Shown one piece after another: positions 35,667 through 44,234 of a stretch of DNA of 64,000 bases (the stretch's first letter is position 1; each line of letters opens with the position of its first letter). Origin of the DNA: JACNKV01 sp964388155 (GTDB lineage Bacteria > Fidelibacterota > Marinisomatia > Marinisomatales > JACNKV01); assembly GCA_964388155.1 (NCBI GenBank), contig CAYLYH010000007.1, positions 11,097 to 75,096 of the forward strand, read 5' to 3'. The notes beneath the pieces were generated by a model. The model did not search any database, was not told where the DNA came from, and saw only the letters and a list, made by a program, of their open reading frames with translations. The translations under genes were made by a program, and so were the position numbers.

Positions 35667-37817
35667 CTATTTAATGATCAGAAATTTACCCTCCTTAACT
35701 TTTCCATAGGATAAGCTTTCATGATCCAAATTTTCTACGGTAAATAAATACAGCCCGGAAGCCGTCGCCTGATCGTATCGTGTGATCATATCCCACGCAT
35801 GCTCTCCTCCGCTGAACTGTGGATATTTGTTCTCGTCAATGTTTTTGACATCCCCCCCCGCATAGGTTATATCATGATGTAAAATATCTACCAAATCACC
35901 TGCTAAGGTAAAAATTCTTATTTCTGCTTTTTGGGGGAGATGATTGAACCAAATGATTTTTTCACGGCTGCTATATCCGTCCCACAGTGCTTGTCCCCGA
36001 TAAGGGTTTGGATAGACGGACGGTGAATCTGTCCATGCTCCTGTTTGAGGTTTTACCCCGGGGTAAACAAATTGCCGGTTAGCATAAAGCGAACTTTCTA
36101 AGCTCAATAGATTTGCCTCCGGATCGCCGCGGTCAAACGCTGTAACTGCATAATAATTCAACCAGCCATTTTTCACGCCATCATTAACAAAACGGTAATG
36201 ATAATATTCTCCATCAATTTCGATACTGTCCGGCTCACCATAGATATTCGCAATGCGCACCGGACTAAATCCTGAGTTATATCCTACATTTCCTGATTCA
36301 CCGTCCACTTTGTCAAATTCTCCAAGCAGTGAGAATTCAATATCAGTATCTGTGGAGGTTTTCCGCGCGCCGTATATTCGATAGCCTTCAAAATCTTTCT
36401 CTCTGCTAATTGGATCTATAAAGGATTCTGCATTATTCTGCCAATAAATTGCGACAGATTTGTCGCTGACATCAATGGCAACATTCGGGACAGGTGGAGG
36501 CTCAGGTAAAATATATCGGTCAATGATTCCATTTTCATTCAGGTCTTCGTTGATGTCTAATATATTATTTCGGTTTTTATCCTCTCCGTCATACGCTTTT
36601 TGTGCCCAATCTGCATTCACATAAAGATTGGTACGGCGTTCGGGAGAATCCTCAGTAGAGCCATCCCATCGCGCCGCAACCACTGCCATCACAATATTAC
36701 AGGAGGAATCCGGAGGAAGCTGCCAATCCGCGGAATCTGCGGAGGTCGGCTCGCTGCCAAAGGGACCGGCAGACACTAAAAACAACCAGCTGTTGGTATT
36801 GTTTGGATATCCGTCTGAATTATACAACTCAGGGTCTGTGCCGAGCGGAACATCCGATGTCATTTTTTCGTATCGTTCCGCGTCTGTCAATGGCATATTG
36901 TATGCAGGGTAATCTGCGTTATTTGAATTTGTCCACACCCATTGATTGTAATGCGTTTGAAGATAGGATTTCGGGACGGTACTTCCCAACATTGTTATCC
37001 CGATATAAGATTCCGCCCAACCATCATCACCATCTGCATCGTATTGATATGCAATATCTCTCGTAAATCCGGATTCATCAACCGAACGATCAAACCCATC
37101 AAGATTGTCATACCATGAAAATCCGCCTCCCGGTGTGTATGTATCTGTATAATTCATGTTTGCAACGGAAGCATCTGTCCATATTCCGGCGTAGAGATTA
37201 TTAATCATTTCATTTGAACGATTGGTAATTGTGTAGTTTAAAACCACAAAGGCATCTGCAAATGAAAAATTCCAAGCATACGACTCCAATTGGATATCAA
37301 TACCTAATGGCGTGTGTTCGGTGATATTGTTATTATCACCCGGAGTTAAGCCATAATCCCGAAAATGAGTTAGAAAGTCCTGATGAGAAACAGCATAAGG
37401 AGAAAAATATTGCGCCATCGAATCTTGTGACGTCGATGAGATGGATGATCGTATCTGAAGGTCTGATTCGGCAAACAATTCAAATCCTTCATCGCCGGAA
37501 TCAAATACACCATCCACAATGGCGGTAGATACGCGCCGTTCCTCGTTGACAACACCACCAATCCAAAGTCCTGCAAATGAAAAATGTTCTACTTGCTCCC
37601 GCTGAATTTCTGTGTGTTGTTTATATTGACAGGAGGGTAGGATTTTTCCGTTGATTTTATTCCATCCGTTTCCAAGTATCCCAAAATTTGTTACCGTCAG
37701 CCCCAATTGACCAACGGATGTATATTGATCAAAAATATCCTCCGCATATTGGGCATGCAATGCCAGGGGAAGACAAACGGATAGCACTAATTGAAGTATG
37801 AGAATCTGATTCTTCAT
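35667..37817 (-). CDS. Secreted protein with C-terminal sorting-like domain
   Basis: Exported protein of about 716 residues, first gene of the surface operon. From the ATG at 37817 it starts with a signal peptide (MKNQILILQLVLSVCLPLAL) and continues 'GQLGLTVTNFGILGNGWN', a phrase common in large secreted proteins of FCB bacteria. A late segment 'VYPNPYRGQALWDGYSSREK' followed by 'AEIRIFTLAGDLVDIL' and ending 'GKVKEGKFLIIK' is a sorting-domain-like tail. The middle contains 'DKNRNNILDINEDLNENGII', a calcium-binding-like acidic stretch. The function is unknown. The upstream 37818-38147 region is a probable divergent promoter zone. Confidence 0.75.
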   Translation of the reverse strand: MKNQILILQLVLSVCLPLALHAQYAEDIFDQYTSVGQLGLTVTNFGILGNGWNKINGKILPSCQYKQHTEIQREQVEHFSFAGLWIGGVVNEERRVSTAIVDGVFDSGDEGFELFAESDLQIRSSISSTSQDSMAQYFSPYAVSHQDFLTHFRDYGLTPGDNNNITEHTPLGIDIQLESYAWNFSFADAFVVLNYTITNRSNEMINNLYAGIWTDASVANMNYTDTYTPGGGFSWYDNLDGFDRSVDESGFTRDIAYQYDADGDDGWAESYIGITMLGSTVPKSYLQTHYNQWVWTNSNNADYPAYNMPLTDAERYEKMTSDVPLGTDPELYNSDGYPNNTNSWLFLVSAGPFGSEPTSADSADWQLPPDSSCNIVMAVVAARWDGSTEDSPERRTNLYVNADWAQKAYDGEDKNRNNILDINEDLNENGIIDRYILPEPPPVPNVAIDVSDKSVAIYWQNNAESFIDPISREKDFEGYRIYGARKTSTDTDIEFSLLGEFDKVDGESGNVGYNSGFSPVRIANIYGEPDSIEIDGEYYHYRFVNDGVKNGWLNYYAVTAFDRGDPEANLLSLESSLYANRQFVYPGVKPQTGAWTDSPSVYPNPYRGQALWDGYSSREKIIWFNHLPQKAEIRIFTLAGDLVDILHHDITYAGGDVKNIDENKYPQFSGGEHAWDMITRYDQATASGLYLFTVENLDHESLSYGKVKEGKFLIIK

Positions 37818-38147
37818 TGATGAAGCAATGCAAACTATATCCCAGCAGAATTCTAATAAAATACTGGGGGACAAATTACAGCTTTGGAGTACGGGAGTCA
37901 ATCAATACCGACACAAATCCTCATTAGTTTGGGCAATGATAAACCGCCTGTTTAAAGGTAGCGGACAGGGAATATTAGAACCTGTAATTTATCCGGAAGA
38001 CATTACTGTTAAGGAAATAATTTTCAGGGTGAATAAGTATAATAAAAATAGTGTTAATCGCTATTTTTCTAATATGCACAGTGGTTAATTGTTCTTATTT
38101 TCTATCGTGTTTTTCTTCTCTTATCCACACAATAAACAAGGACATTT

Positions 38148-39335
38148 ATGGGACATCTTCTCGATTCAAATCACACATTAGTTCCGCTCATCGATCGGCT
38201 GAATAAATATCCGATCGGCGTGGTAGACAGTGAAATCCTCAGAGAATTATTATCACTGCTGTTTTCAGAGGAAGAAGCCTTCGTTGCTTCAAAATTCCCC
38301 TTAACAGAAGCCACACTAAAAGAACTCTCCATAGCAACAAAGATGGAGGAGGGAGACCTCTTGCCGGTGTTAGAATCCATGGCGGATAAAGGGATTATCA
38401 TGGATTTACCCTATAACGGAGGAGTGTTTTATTTGCTCATGCCCGGGACTATCGGGTTTTTTGAATTCACGTTTATGAAAAACCGCACGGACCTTCCGCT
38501 TGAAAAAGTGGCAAAACTGATGGATGAGTATTTTACCGACAGAGAAAAAGGGCACGGTCAGGAATTTTTCGGGAGCAAAACACCTCTGACACGCTCACTC
38601 CCCTACCAGGAACATATTCCGGTAACCAGTGTCATTACAGATTATGAAAGTGCCCGCAACATTATTAAAAATGCAAAGTTTGGTGCGGTAAGTATGTGTT
38701 ATTGCCGCCATCAAAAAGAGCATACCGGCGGTACCTGTAAAAAAGGGGCGCCAGTGGAAGGAATTTGTATCTCCCTGGGGACAGGAGCAACCTTTTTAGC
38801 CCGGCGAGGATTTGCAGAAGAAAAAACTAAAGATGAACTTTTGAAGATCATTGAAAAAGCTCACCAATTAAATCTGACGCATATCACGGATAATGTTCGC
38901 AATAAACCGACGTTTATCTGCAATTGCTGCGGGTGCTGCTGCCATATTATGGAAGGAATCCAAGCCGGGTATATCAACGGTGTGGGGAAAACCAACTATC
39001 TGGCAACGATTAATCCCGAATTGTGCGACTATTGCGGAGAATGTTTTACCGCATGCAATCCTCATGCAATCGGTTTGGATAAATCCAAAGATTATAAAAA
39101 CAGAGCCGACAGAAAGAGTCGGGTAAATACGGACATATGTTTAGGATGCGGAGCCTGTATTTCATCCTGTAAACACGGAGCGATCTCCCTGATCCCGCGC
39201 GAAAACCCACCAAAATTAATTGAAAGAAAACGGGATTTGTTTAAAACCATCCTCCGCGAAAAAGGGCGATTAAACCCGTTTATCATTGAGGGAATAAAGA
39301 AAAAAGTTAAACGAACGTTTCGAATACAGGGATAA
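38148..39335 (+). CDS. 4Fe-4S dicluster ferredoxin-domain protein
   Basis: Cytoplasmic redox protein of 395 residues. An N-terminal winged-helix-like region (about 1-95) precedes a middle domain with 'MCYCRHQKEHTGGTC' and 'FICNCCGCCCHIMEG' (about 260-275), an unusual cysteine-dense patch. The C-terminal third has two classical clusters: 'CDYCGECFTACNPHAI' (about 293) and 'CLGCGACISSCKHGAI' (about 332). This plan is shared with ferredoxin-like proteins of anaerobes and FCB genomes. The electron partner is unknown. ATG follows AAGGAC. It is probably monocistronic. Confidence 0.85.
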   Translation: MGHLLDSNHTLVPLIDRLNKYPIGVVDSEILRELLSLLFSEEEAFVASKFPLTEATLKELSIATKMEEGDLLPVLESMADKGIIMDLPYNGGVFYLLMPGTIGFFEFTFMKNRTDLPLEKVAKLMDEYFTDREKGHGQEFFGSKTPLTRSLPYQEHIPVTSVITDYESARNIIKNAKFGAVSMCYCRHQKEHTGGTCKKGAPVEGICISLGTGATFLARRGFAEEKTKDELLKIIEKAHQLNLTHITDNVRNKPTFICNCCGCCCHIMEGIQAGYINGVGKTNYLATINPELCDYCGECFTACNPHAIGLDKSKDYKNRADRKSRVNTDICLGCGACISSCKHGAISLIPRENPPKLIERKRDLFKTILREKGRLNPFIIEGIKKKVKRTFRIQG

Positions 39336-39529
39336 AACAATAGGCTAAGTTCCCTGATATACAACACATGGTTGGATGTGCGGTAATTAATCTTCATTCA
39401 CTCTACGCTTCTCTATGAATGATAAATTCATTACGATTGACAAGGTGGTGAGTGGTTTTTACCGTCATGCTCTGATCACCATATTTCCTTTTTCCTAAGA
39501 GAATGATTGGTCAAAAAAACAAACCACTA

Positions 39530-39708
39530 TATCATCCCGAAGCTTACAGTCCCGGGCACGTCTTCAGATTCCGCCTTAGGGTAACACGAAGTGTCGTGAG
39601 AAGAATGACTGAGGGATCTACGTAATTAAACCTGATACAATTGAATAAAACACAAAACTTAACTCTGCATACAAAAAATGTAGATTCTTCACTCCGTTCA
39701 GAATGACA
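39530..39708 (-). repeat. Family A terminal-inverted-repeat element, copy 3
   Basis: A 179-bp copy in inverse orientation to copies 1 and 2, with ends TATCATCCCGAA and TTCAGAATGACA. Its core includes 'GACTGAGGGATCTAC' and 'CACGAAGTGTCGTG'. It marks the left edge of the accessory island that contains the Fic and DUF2075 genes. 39336-39529 shows no gene. Confidence 0.72.
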
Positions 39709-39737
39709 GTGTTTTTTTTGATCATTATAAAACCCTA

Positions 39738-39790
39738 AAGGGAGCAGACGGACCCGCCGCTATGCTCTCGGCAGGCGGATCGAAATGACA
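39738..39790 (-). repeat. Partial family A end
   Basis: 'GGCAGGCGGATCGAAATGACA' (given here in two parts as GGCAGGCGGATC and GAAATGACA) matches the complement of the left end of copy 2 (TGTCATTTCGATCCGCC). A 'GACCCGCCGC' segment precedes it. It looks like a truncated element immediately after copy 3. Confidence 0.45.
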
Positions 39791-39842
39791 GCGACAGGTG
39801 AATAGTAGAATTGGTTGATTAGATACACAATGCTGTGATGAA

Positions 39843-39953
39843 CCTTAAATAAGAATATTTATAATTAAGGGATACACTGCATAACTTAATTATATATTAT
39901 TATATTTAAGATACATATTGCTTTACTTAAATATAAAATGTTATATTTAAAGT
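39843..39953 (+). promoter_or_regulatory. Three phased CTTAA-n-TTAAG palindromes upstream of the Fic gene
   Basis: Three AT-rich inverted repeats lie in tandem: 39843-39870 (CCTTAA...TTAAGG), 39885-39910 (CTTAA...TTAAG) and 39925-39953 (ACTTAAATATAA, AATG, TTATATTTAAAGT). Their centres are at 39856.5, 39897.5 and 39939, that is 41 to 41.5 bp apart, about four helical turns. The third abuts the GTG start. This is the layout of a cooperative operator, probably for autoregulation by the winged-helix tail of the Fic protein; that role is inferred. Confidence 0.6.
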
Positions 39954-41084
39954 GTGGATACATTTAAATCAGGCACATTTCAAAGGCAGGGTGGCTACAA
40001 ATCTTTTTCCCCGGAAAAGATCAATAAGCAATGGATTATATCTAATCCTGAAATACAAGATCTATTGGGACAAGCAAACAGGGAATTAGGGCGGTTGGAT
40101 ATGTTCAGTGAATATGTCCCTGACATTGATTTGTTTATCTATTTACACACCGTAAAAGAGGCCACGCAATCATCAAAGATTGAAGGGACACAAACGCGTG
40201 CCGAAGACTTGTTTGTAGATGATGTCAATCAAACTCCTGAAAAGCGTTTGGATAAAATCGAAGTTTTAAATTATATAACAGCATTAAATGATGGAATTGA
40301 AAAACTTTCGCAACTTCCACTATCAACGCGTTTAATTAAAAAATTGCATTTTACACTCATGCAGGGGGTTAGGGGAAAGGATAAAACACCGGGCGAGTAT
40401 CGAAGGAGTCAAAATTGGATAGGAGGTGCCACCTTAAAAGATGCCGGTTTTATACCGCCACACCATTTGGACGTGAATCCGCTAATAGGAGATTTGGAAA
40501 AGTTTATCCATAACATTGAAATCCATGTACCCCATTTAATTAAAATAGCTATTGTCCACTACCAATTCGAAACTATCCATCCATTTTTGGATGGCAACGG
40601 GAGGGTGGGGCGATTAATGATACCATTATATCTTGCAGAAAATAAATTACTCAAAAAGCCCGTTTTATATTTATCAGATTATTTAGAAAAACATCGTCAA
40701 CTTTATTATGACCATTTAATGAACACACGTCTAAAATCGGACTTAACCCCGTGGTTGAAGTTTTTTTTAGTTGGTATCATTGAAACGGCTAAAAATAGTA
40801 TTAAAACTTTCGATGCCATATTAAAACTGCAAAACACATTAGATAAAAAGATCGCTGCTTTTGGCAGAAGAAGTATTCATGTTAAAAAATTAATTGAACG
40901 CTTGTATGAAAACCCGGTTATAAACAGCACCGCCACCGTTAAATTATTACAAGTATCAAATCCCACAGGCATAAAACTATTGGCGGATTTAGAAAAAGCA
41001 GGAATTCTTGTGGAAATCACCGGGCAAGCACGAAATCGCTCCTATTTGTTTGAAGAATATATGAGATGTTTTTTCAATGAATAA
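39954..41084 (+). CDS. Fic family protein (AMPylator) with winged-helix tail
   Basis: A 376-residue Fic-domain protein, expected to transfer AMP from ATP to a target hydroxyl. The Fic motif HPFLDGNGRVGR (residues 209-220) is complete. An inhibitory helix motif SSKIEG (73-78) lies N-terminal, making it a class II, self-inhibited Fic. The flap region contains 'GEYRRSQNWIGGA'. The C-terminal 60 residues ('LIERLYENPVINSTATVKLL' onward) look like a winged helix. GTG start, and the reading frame begins directly at the third upstream palindrome. No separate antitoxin gene is adjacent. The target is unknown. Confidence 0.93.
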   Translation: MDTFKSGTFQRQGGYKSFSPEKINKQWIISNPEIQDLLGQANRELGRLDMFSEYVPDIDLFIYLHTVKEATQSSKIEGTQTRAEDLFVDDVNQTPEKRLDKIEVLNYITALNDGIEKLSQLPLSTRLIKKLHFTLMQGVRGKDKTPGEYRRSQNWIGGATLKDAGFIPPHHLDVNPLIGDLEKFIHNIEIHVPHLIKIAIVHYQFETIHPFLDGNGRVGRLMIPLYLAENKLLKKPVLYLSDYLEKHRQLYYDHLMNTRLKSDLTPWLKFFLVGIIETAKNSIKTFDAILKLQNTLDKKIAAFGRRSIHVKKLIERLYENPVINSTATVKLLQVSNPTGIKLLADLEKAGILVEITGQARNRSYLFEEYMRCFFNE

Positions 41085-41293
41085 GCCAACGCACCCTTTC
41101 CCCAACCACTGGCAGGAAACCCTACTCCCTTCTCCAATCCGGGGGGTTCAATGAGACCTAACTGGAAAAAACCGCTTTATGCTATAAATTCATAAACAAC
41201 ATAAAATAAATTGTCATAAATTCCGACAGTTTAAGACCGTGATTTAAACCGACTTGCAGCGGTCAAAAAGAACAAGCTAAGCCGGGGACAGAA

Positions 41294-41315
41294 GAGTCCT
41301 GCCGGGCTCTTTTTT
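41294..41315 (+). terminator. Intrinsic terminator in the Fic-downstream region
   Basis: GAGTCC pairs with GGGCTC (one G-T) around TGCC and is followed by six T residues. It probably ends the Fic transcript or a small RNA. Confidence 0.7.
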
Positions 41316-41428
41316 GATTCCGGGCTATTTGAAAAAAACAGCATCAAGAACACCCATAAATATGGGTTGCCAACCGAGTCCTTTGAGGATCACGGTGGTT
41401 ATTCCGATAAACGGAAGATGTGCGGTCA

Positions 41429-41465
41429 GCCGAAAAATACAAACCTGCTTTTCGGCGGGTTTTTT
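41429..41465 (+). terminator. Second intrinsic terminator before the zinc-protein gene
   Basis: GCCGAAAA (41429-41436) pairs with TTTTCGGC (41449-41456), followed by GGG and a T run. An overlapping alternative stem ACCTGC/GCGGGT (41443-41460) is mutually exclusive with it, an arrangement that would suit attenuation. It lies about 50 bases upstream of the ATG at 41518. Confidence 0.65.
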
Positions 41466-41517
41466 ATTTTTATGACCTCTTGATGTGATCGAAACCCAAC
41501 ATGAAAGGAAACAGATC

Positions 41518-41823
41518 ATGAATAAAGAGACAAAAACAGCAGCCCTTCACCTAAAATATCCGCTGCTCATACACTGCAATGAATGCGGGGAATATAAAGG
41601 CGTCATTCATTCCCGGGAGATCGAACCGGAAAAACACCGGCGCTTCTCTGATAAGAACAACCCGATCATTATCACATGCCTCTGTGAAGGCCTTAGCTGT
41701 GAGCACTGCAGAAAACTCAGCCACAAACCCATCAGCAACTACTATGATGAAGCAAAAGACAGAACGATTCATGTGCCGTATTTTGCCGGAATGGCGTGCA
41801 GACAGTGCGGTAAAAACCAGTAA
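41518..41823 (+). CDS. Small multi-CxxC zinc-binding protein
   Basis: A 101-residue protein preceded by GAAAGGAAA. Cysteine pairs CNEC (about 19-22), the dense CLCEGLSCEHC (about 53-63) and CRQC (about 94-97) suggest two zinc sites. No signal peptide or membrane segment is seen. It follows a structured region with two terminators, so its expression may depend on read-through. No known family is recognised. It may belong to the accessory island with the Fic and DUF2075 genes. Confidence 0.65.
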   Translation: MNKETKTAALHLKYPLLIHCNECGEYKGVIHSREIEPEKHRRFSDKNNPIIITCLCEGLSCEHCRKLSHKPISNYYDEAKDRTIHVPYFAGMACRQCGKNQ

Positions 41824-41854
41824 ACAAGCGACACAGAACATAAAATAAGGAGAT

Positions 41855-41894
41855 AGCGGGGGTGTTATTGTTGGCTGTTAGTGCCCTCCCCGCT
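41855..41894. terminator. Hairpin between convergent genes
   Basis: AGCGGGG (41855-41861) pairs with CCCCGCT (41888-41894) across a 26-base loop between the zinc-protein stop and the DUF2075 stop. The trailing U tract is weak, so it is only a possible terminator. Confidence 0.4.
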
Positions 41895-41917
41895 GTTTAG
41901 AATGTATTATTCAGATT

Positions 41918-43882
41918 TTATTTTAGAGGTGTAATTCCGCAATCAAGTAAATACTTATATACTCCATCGTAATATTCTGAAAATCTTGTTAGATCATTAT
42001 TGTCTCCCAAAGGTACCCAAATTACCATTCCTTCTCTTGCCCTTGTCAAAATTACTCTGTATTTATTTTTAATAAATTGTTTTTTTGATTCTTTGTGTAT
42101 TTTTTGCCATTTTGTTCCTACAAACCGATGGTAGAACCAATTTCCATTAATATTTCTAAAATCAGCTCCCCAGCAAACAAGTGACCAATCTATTTCTAAT
42201 CCCTGAATTCCAAATTCAGTAATAGGAAGCTCCAAGAATGAAGATGACCTTATATCATTATTTGAATTTAGAAACCACGCTGAAACATCAATTTTCAATG
42301 TTACATCTAACCCTTCTGGCCTTAGTCTTCTTGCTCCTGAGCTAGCAACAAGACCACATCTTCTCAAACCGCGAGTTTGCGATGTGATATGTTCTTTTGA
42401 TTTTTTTAGTGAACGCGAAACATAAATTGGAAAGTCCTGTAAGTAATTATTATAAAGGTCTTTAGCTATATGTATGTCATTCTCTAAAATTGTATCAACC
42501 CAGTTTGAAACTTTTTCAGCTCTATACGATCGAATATCAATATCTAAATGTAGCTCTGGTATATTGTTGATTTCTATAGATTTTGGTGCTTCCTTTGTGA
42601 ATAATTTATATTTACCAACATCAATCATGTTGGGTGATATAAAAATATTCCAGTGTGAAAAGTTTTCAGTTAAAGCCCTACCCCACTCGGACAACCCGGC
42701 TTCACCATCGTTAATTTCTTGCCCATTTCCAATTAACCCAACAAGGACTGCCCAATCATGTCTGTCTAATATTTTTAGTATTAATTCTGGTTCGGAGACA
42801 TCTCTTTGGAATTTTCTGTATGACTGTTTTCTATCCCAAGCTCTTTGCGCTTCATCAAAAATGATGATTTTATCTGGCGGGCAATCTTCATTGCCATAAT
42901 AAACATCAATGAACAAATGAATATTTTGAATAAATGTTTTTACTTTCCTTCTGGATTCTGCGAGTGTTGTGTCGTTATTTTCTTTGTAATCTCTAGCTAA
43001 TGCTTCTTGTAATACGGTTACTAAAGGACCGTTTCCTGACAAAAATACTCCCAACTCGTTTTGATGAATCCCCTTGTTATGTACAATGTTTAGACCACAC
43101 AGTGTTTTACCTGAACCAGGAATGCCTGTAATAAAACAAACTATTTTCTTTTTGTGTTTTTGTGCTTCCTCTACCGCTTTCAATACTGCGTCTGTTGTTT
43201 TGGTTAAGTTTTTAATTCCGGCATGAGAGCGGGATATTTCTTTTACGTTTTGTCCGGCATAAAGCACTTGGGCGGCTTCAATTATTGTCGGAGTTGGGTT
43301 ATAAAGTGAATCGTTCCATTCAATATAATTAATCTGTTCGCTTGTTTTGTAGATTGTTATTGAGTTTATAATGATTGAAATGACATTATTGGGATTTGCT
43401 ATCTGAACCTTGTTAACATGGCCCTGATAATTCCAATCGTTGTTTGGTGAAATATTCTCATTATCAAGCGTGAAAATGATTGGTACAATAAATTTATTTA
43501 TTGATCCTAGGTGAAAATCTCTGATGTCTAAAGCATAATCTTCTACTTGATCAATATCTTGTTTCGTAGGCCTATAATAACGTTGTTTGTACTCTATAAG
43601 AAAAATGACTCCGCCATAAATCAACACTACATCAACTCTTTTGCCCCGACGAGGAATCGTAAATTCTAAAATTACACCAGCTTTAAGAAATTTGATTTCA
43701 TGTTTAGAATATTCAGAAAACACATTTTTTAATACGATGATTTCTTCCTGCCAAACCCTTGTTTGTAGTTGAAGTTGTTGATAAAACCCTGCTTTTTGCG
43801 CTCCAATTGTTAACAAACCCACAATTTTTTCTGTTGAATCGTTTATAAAATTTTCAACAGAATTTTTATAAAAGCTAGGCAT
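41918..43882 (-). CDS. DUF2075 (COG3410) ATPase/helicase with N-terminal nuclease-like domain
   Basis: A 654-residue cytoplasmic protein. The N-terminal domain has a PD-(D/E)xK-like active site: D84 in 'KRVDVVLIYGG' and E97-x-K99 in 'FLIEYKQ'. A P-loop ATPase follows: Walker A GIPGSGKT (253-260), Walker B 'IIIFDEAQRAW', and 'AVLVGLIGNGQEINDGEAGL' with the family's conserved N-G-Q-E-I. The C-terminal part contains 'RVILTRAREGMVIWVPLGD', like helicase motif VI. It pairs with the small Xre gene 17 bases upstream. Such pairs occur in defence islands, so an anti-phage role is plausible but not shown. Confidence 0.85.
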   Translation of the reverse strand: MPSFYKNSVENFINDSTEKIVGLLTIGAQKAGFYQQLQLQTRVWQEEIIVLKNVFSEYSKHEIKFLKAGVILEFTIPRRGKRVDVVLIYGGVIFLIEYKQRYYRPTKQDIDQVEDYALDIRDFHLGSINKFIVPIIFTLDNENISPNNDWNYQGHVNKVQIANPNNVISIIINSITIYKTSEQINYIEWNDSLYNPTPTIIEAAQVLYAGQNVKEISRSHAGIKNLTKTTDAVLKAVEEAQKHKKKIVCFITGIPGSGKTLCGLNIVHNKGIHQNELGVFLSGNGPLVTVLQEALARDYKENNDTTLAESRRKVKTFIQNIHLFIDVYYGNEDCPPDKIIIFDEAQRAWDRKQSYRKFQRDVSEPELILKILDRHDWAVLVGLIGNGQEINDGEAGLSEWGRALTENFSHWNIFISPNMIDVGKYKLFTKEAPKSIEINNIPELHLDIDIRSYRAEKVSNWVDTILENDIHIAKDLYNNYLQDFPIYVSRSLKKSKEHITSQTRGLRRCGLVASSGARRLRPEGLDVTLKIDVSAWFLNSNNDIRSSSFLELPITEFGIQGLEIDWSLVCWGADFRNINGNWFYHRFVGTKWQKIHKESKKQFIKNKYRVILTRAREGMVIWVPLGDNNDLTRFSEYYDGVYKYLLDCGITPLK

Positions 43883-43899
43883 CCACTTACCTTACAGCT

Positions 43900-44094
43900 T
43901 TATAATAAGAAGAAATCAGAAAGAGGAATCTCTAGTGCCTTAACTATTTTTTCAAGAGTGTCAATAGTAGGTGATTTTTCATCTCTTTCTAGTGCACCAA
44001 TATATGTTCTATGAAGATTACATCTCTCAGCAAGTTGTTCTTGAGATAATTTTTTGTTTTTCCTTAATGTCCGGATGTTCTTGCCAATCTTCAT
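43900..44094 (-). CDS. Small Xre-family HTH regulator
   Basis: A 64-residue DNA-binding protein that is all HTH_3: 'IGKNIRTLRKNKKLSQEQLA', 'ERCNLHRTYIGALERDEKSP', then 'TIDTLEKIVKALEIPLSDFF'. It is transcribed ahead of the DUF2075 gene with a 17-base gap, so it is probably that gene's regulator. The upstream 44095-44234 holds the promoter and a family B fragment (44204-44226). Confidence 0.93.
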   Translation of the reverse strand: MKIGKNIRTLRKNKKLSQEQLAERCNLHRTYIGALERDEKSPTIDTLEKIVKALEIPLSDFFLL

Positions 44095-44234
44095 AATATG
44101 ATGACTAAAAATAGCATAGTTCTATAAACCAAACTACAGCCTAAAGATAGCATTATCCCAGTTTTATGTGTTCTTAATAAACTTTACAATTTACTCTGAT
44201 TTTTTCTCTGTGAGCTCTGTGGCAAATAAAAAAA

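Larger units (their letters stand above)
41085..41517 (+). ncRNA. Structured intergenic region, possible small RNA or leader
   Basis: No gene is supported in this 433-base gap, but it is rich in potential hairpins: GACCG...CGGTC (41233-41270), a terminator-like stem at 41294-41309 followed by T6, ACCCATA-AA-TATGGGT (41352-41367), AACC...GGTT around 41371-41400, and GCCGAAAA...TTTTCGGC (41429-41456) followed by GGGT6. This could be one or two small transcripts or an attenuated leader for the zinc-protein gene. An antisense 64-codon frame here has no recognisable features. Confidence 0.4.

Noticed and set aside
37828..38088. An 86-codon plus-strand ORF upstream of the ferredoxin-like gene
   Set aside because: No ribosome-binding site, no recognisable features, and it occupies the likely divergent promoter region.
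39336..39953. A CRISPR array, suggested by the repeated palindromic sequence
   Set aside because: The palindromes differ in length and sequence, there are no uniform spacers, and no cas genes are present. They are better explained as mobile repeat ends and operator sites.
41325..41519. A 64-codon minus-strand ORF in the structured region
   Set aside because: It crosses a terminator and palindromes and has no start signal or known features.
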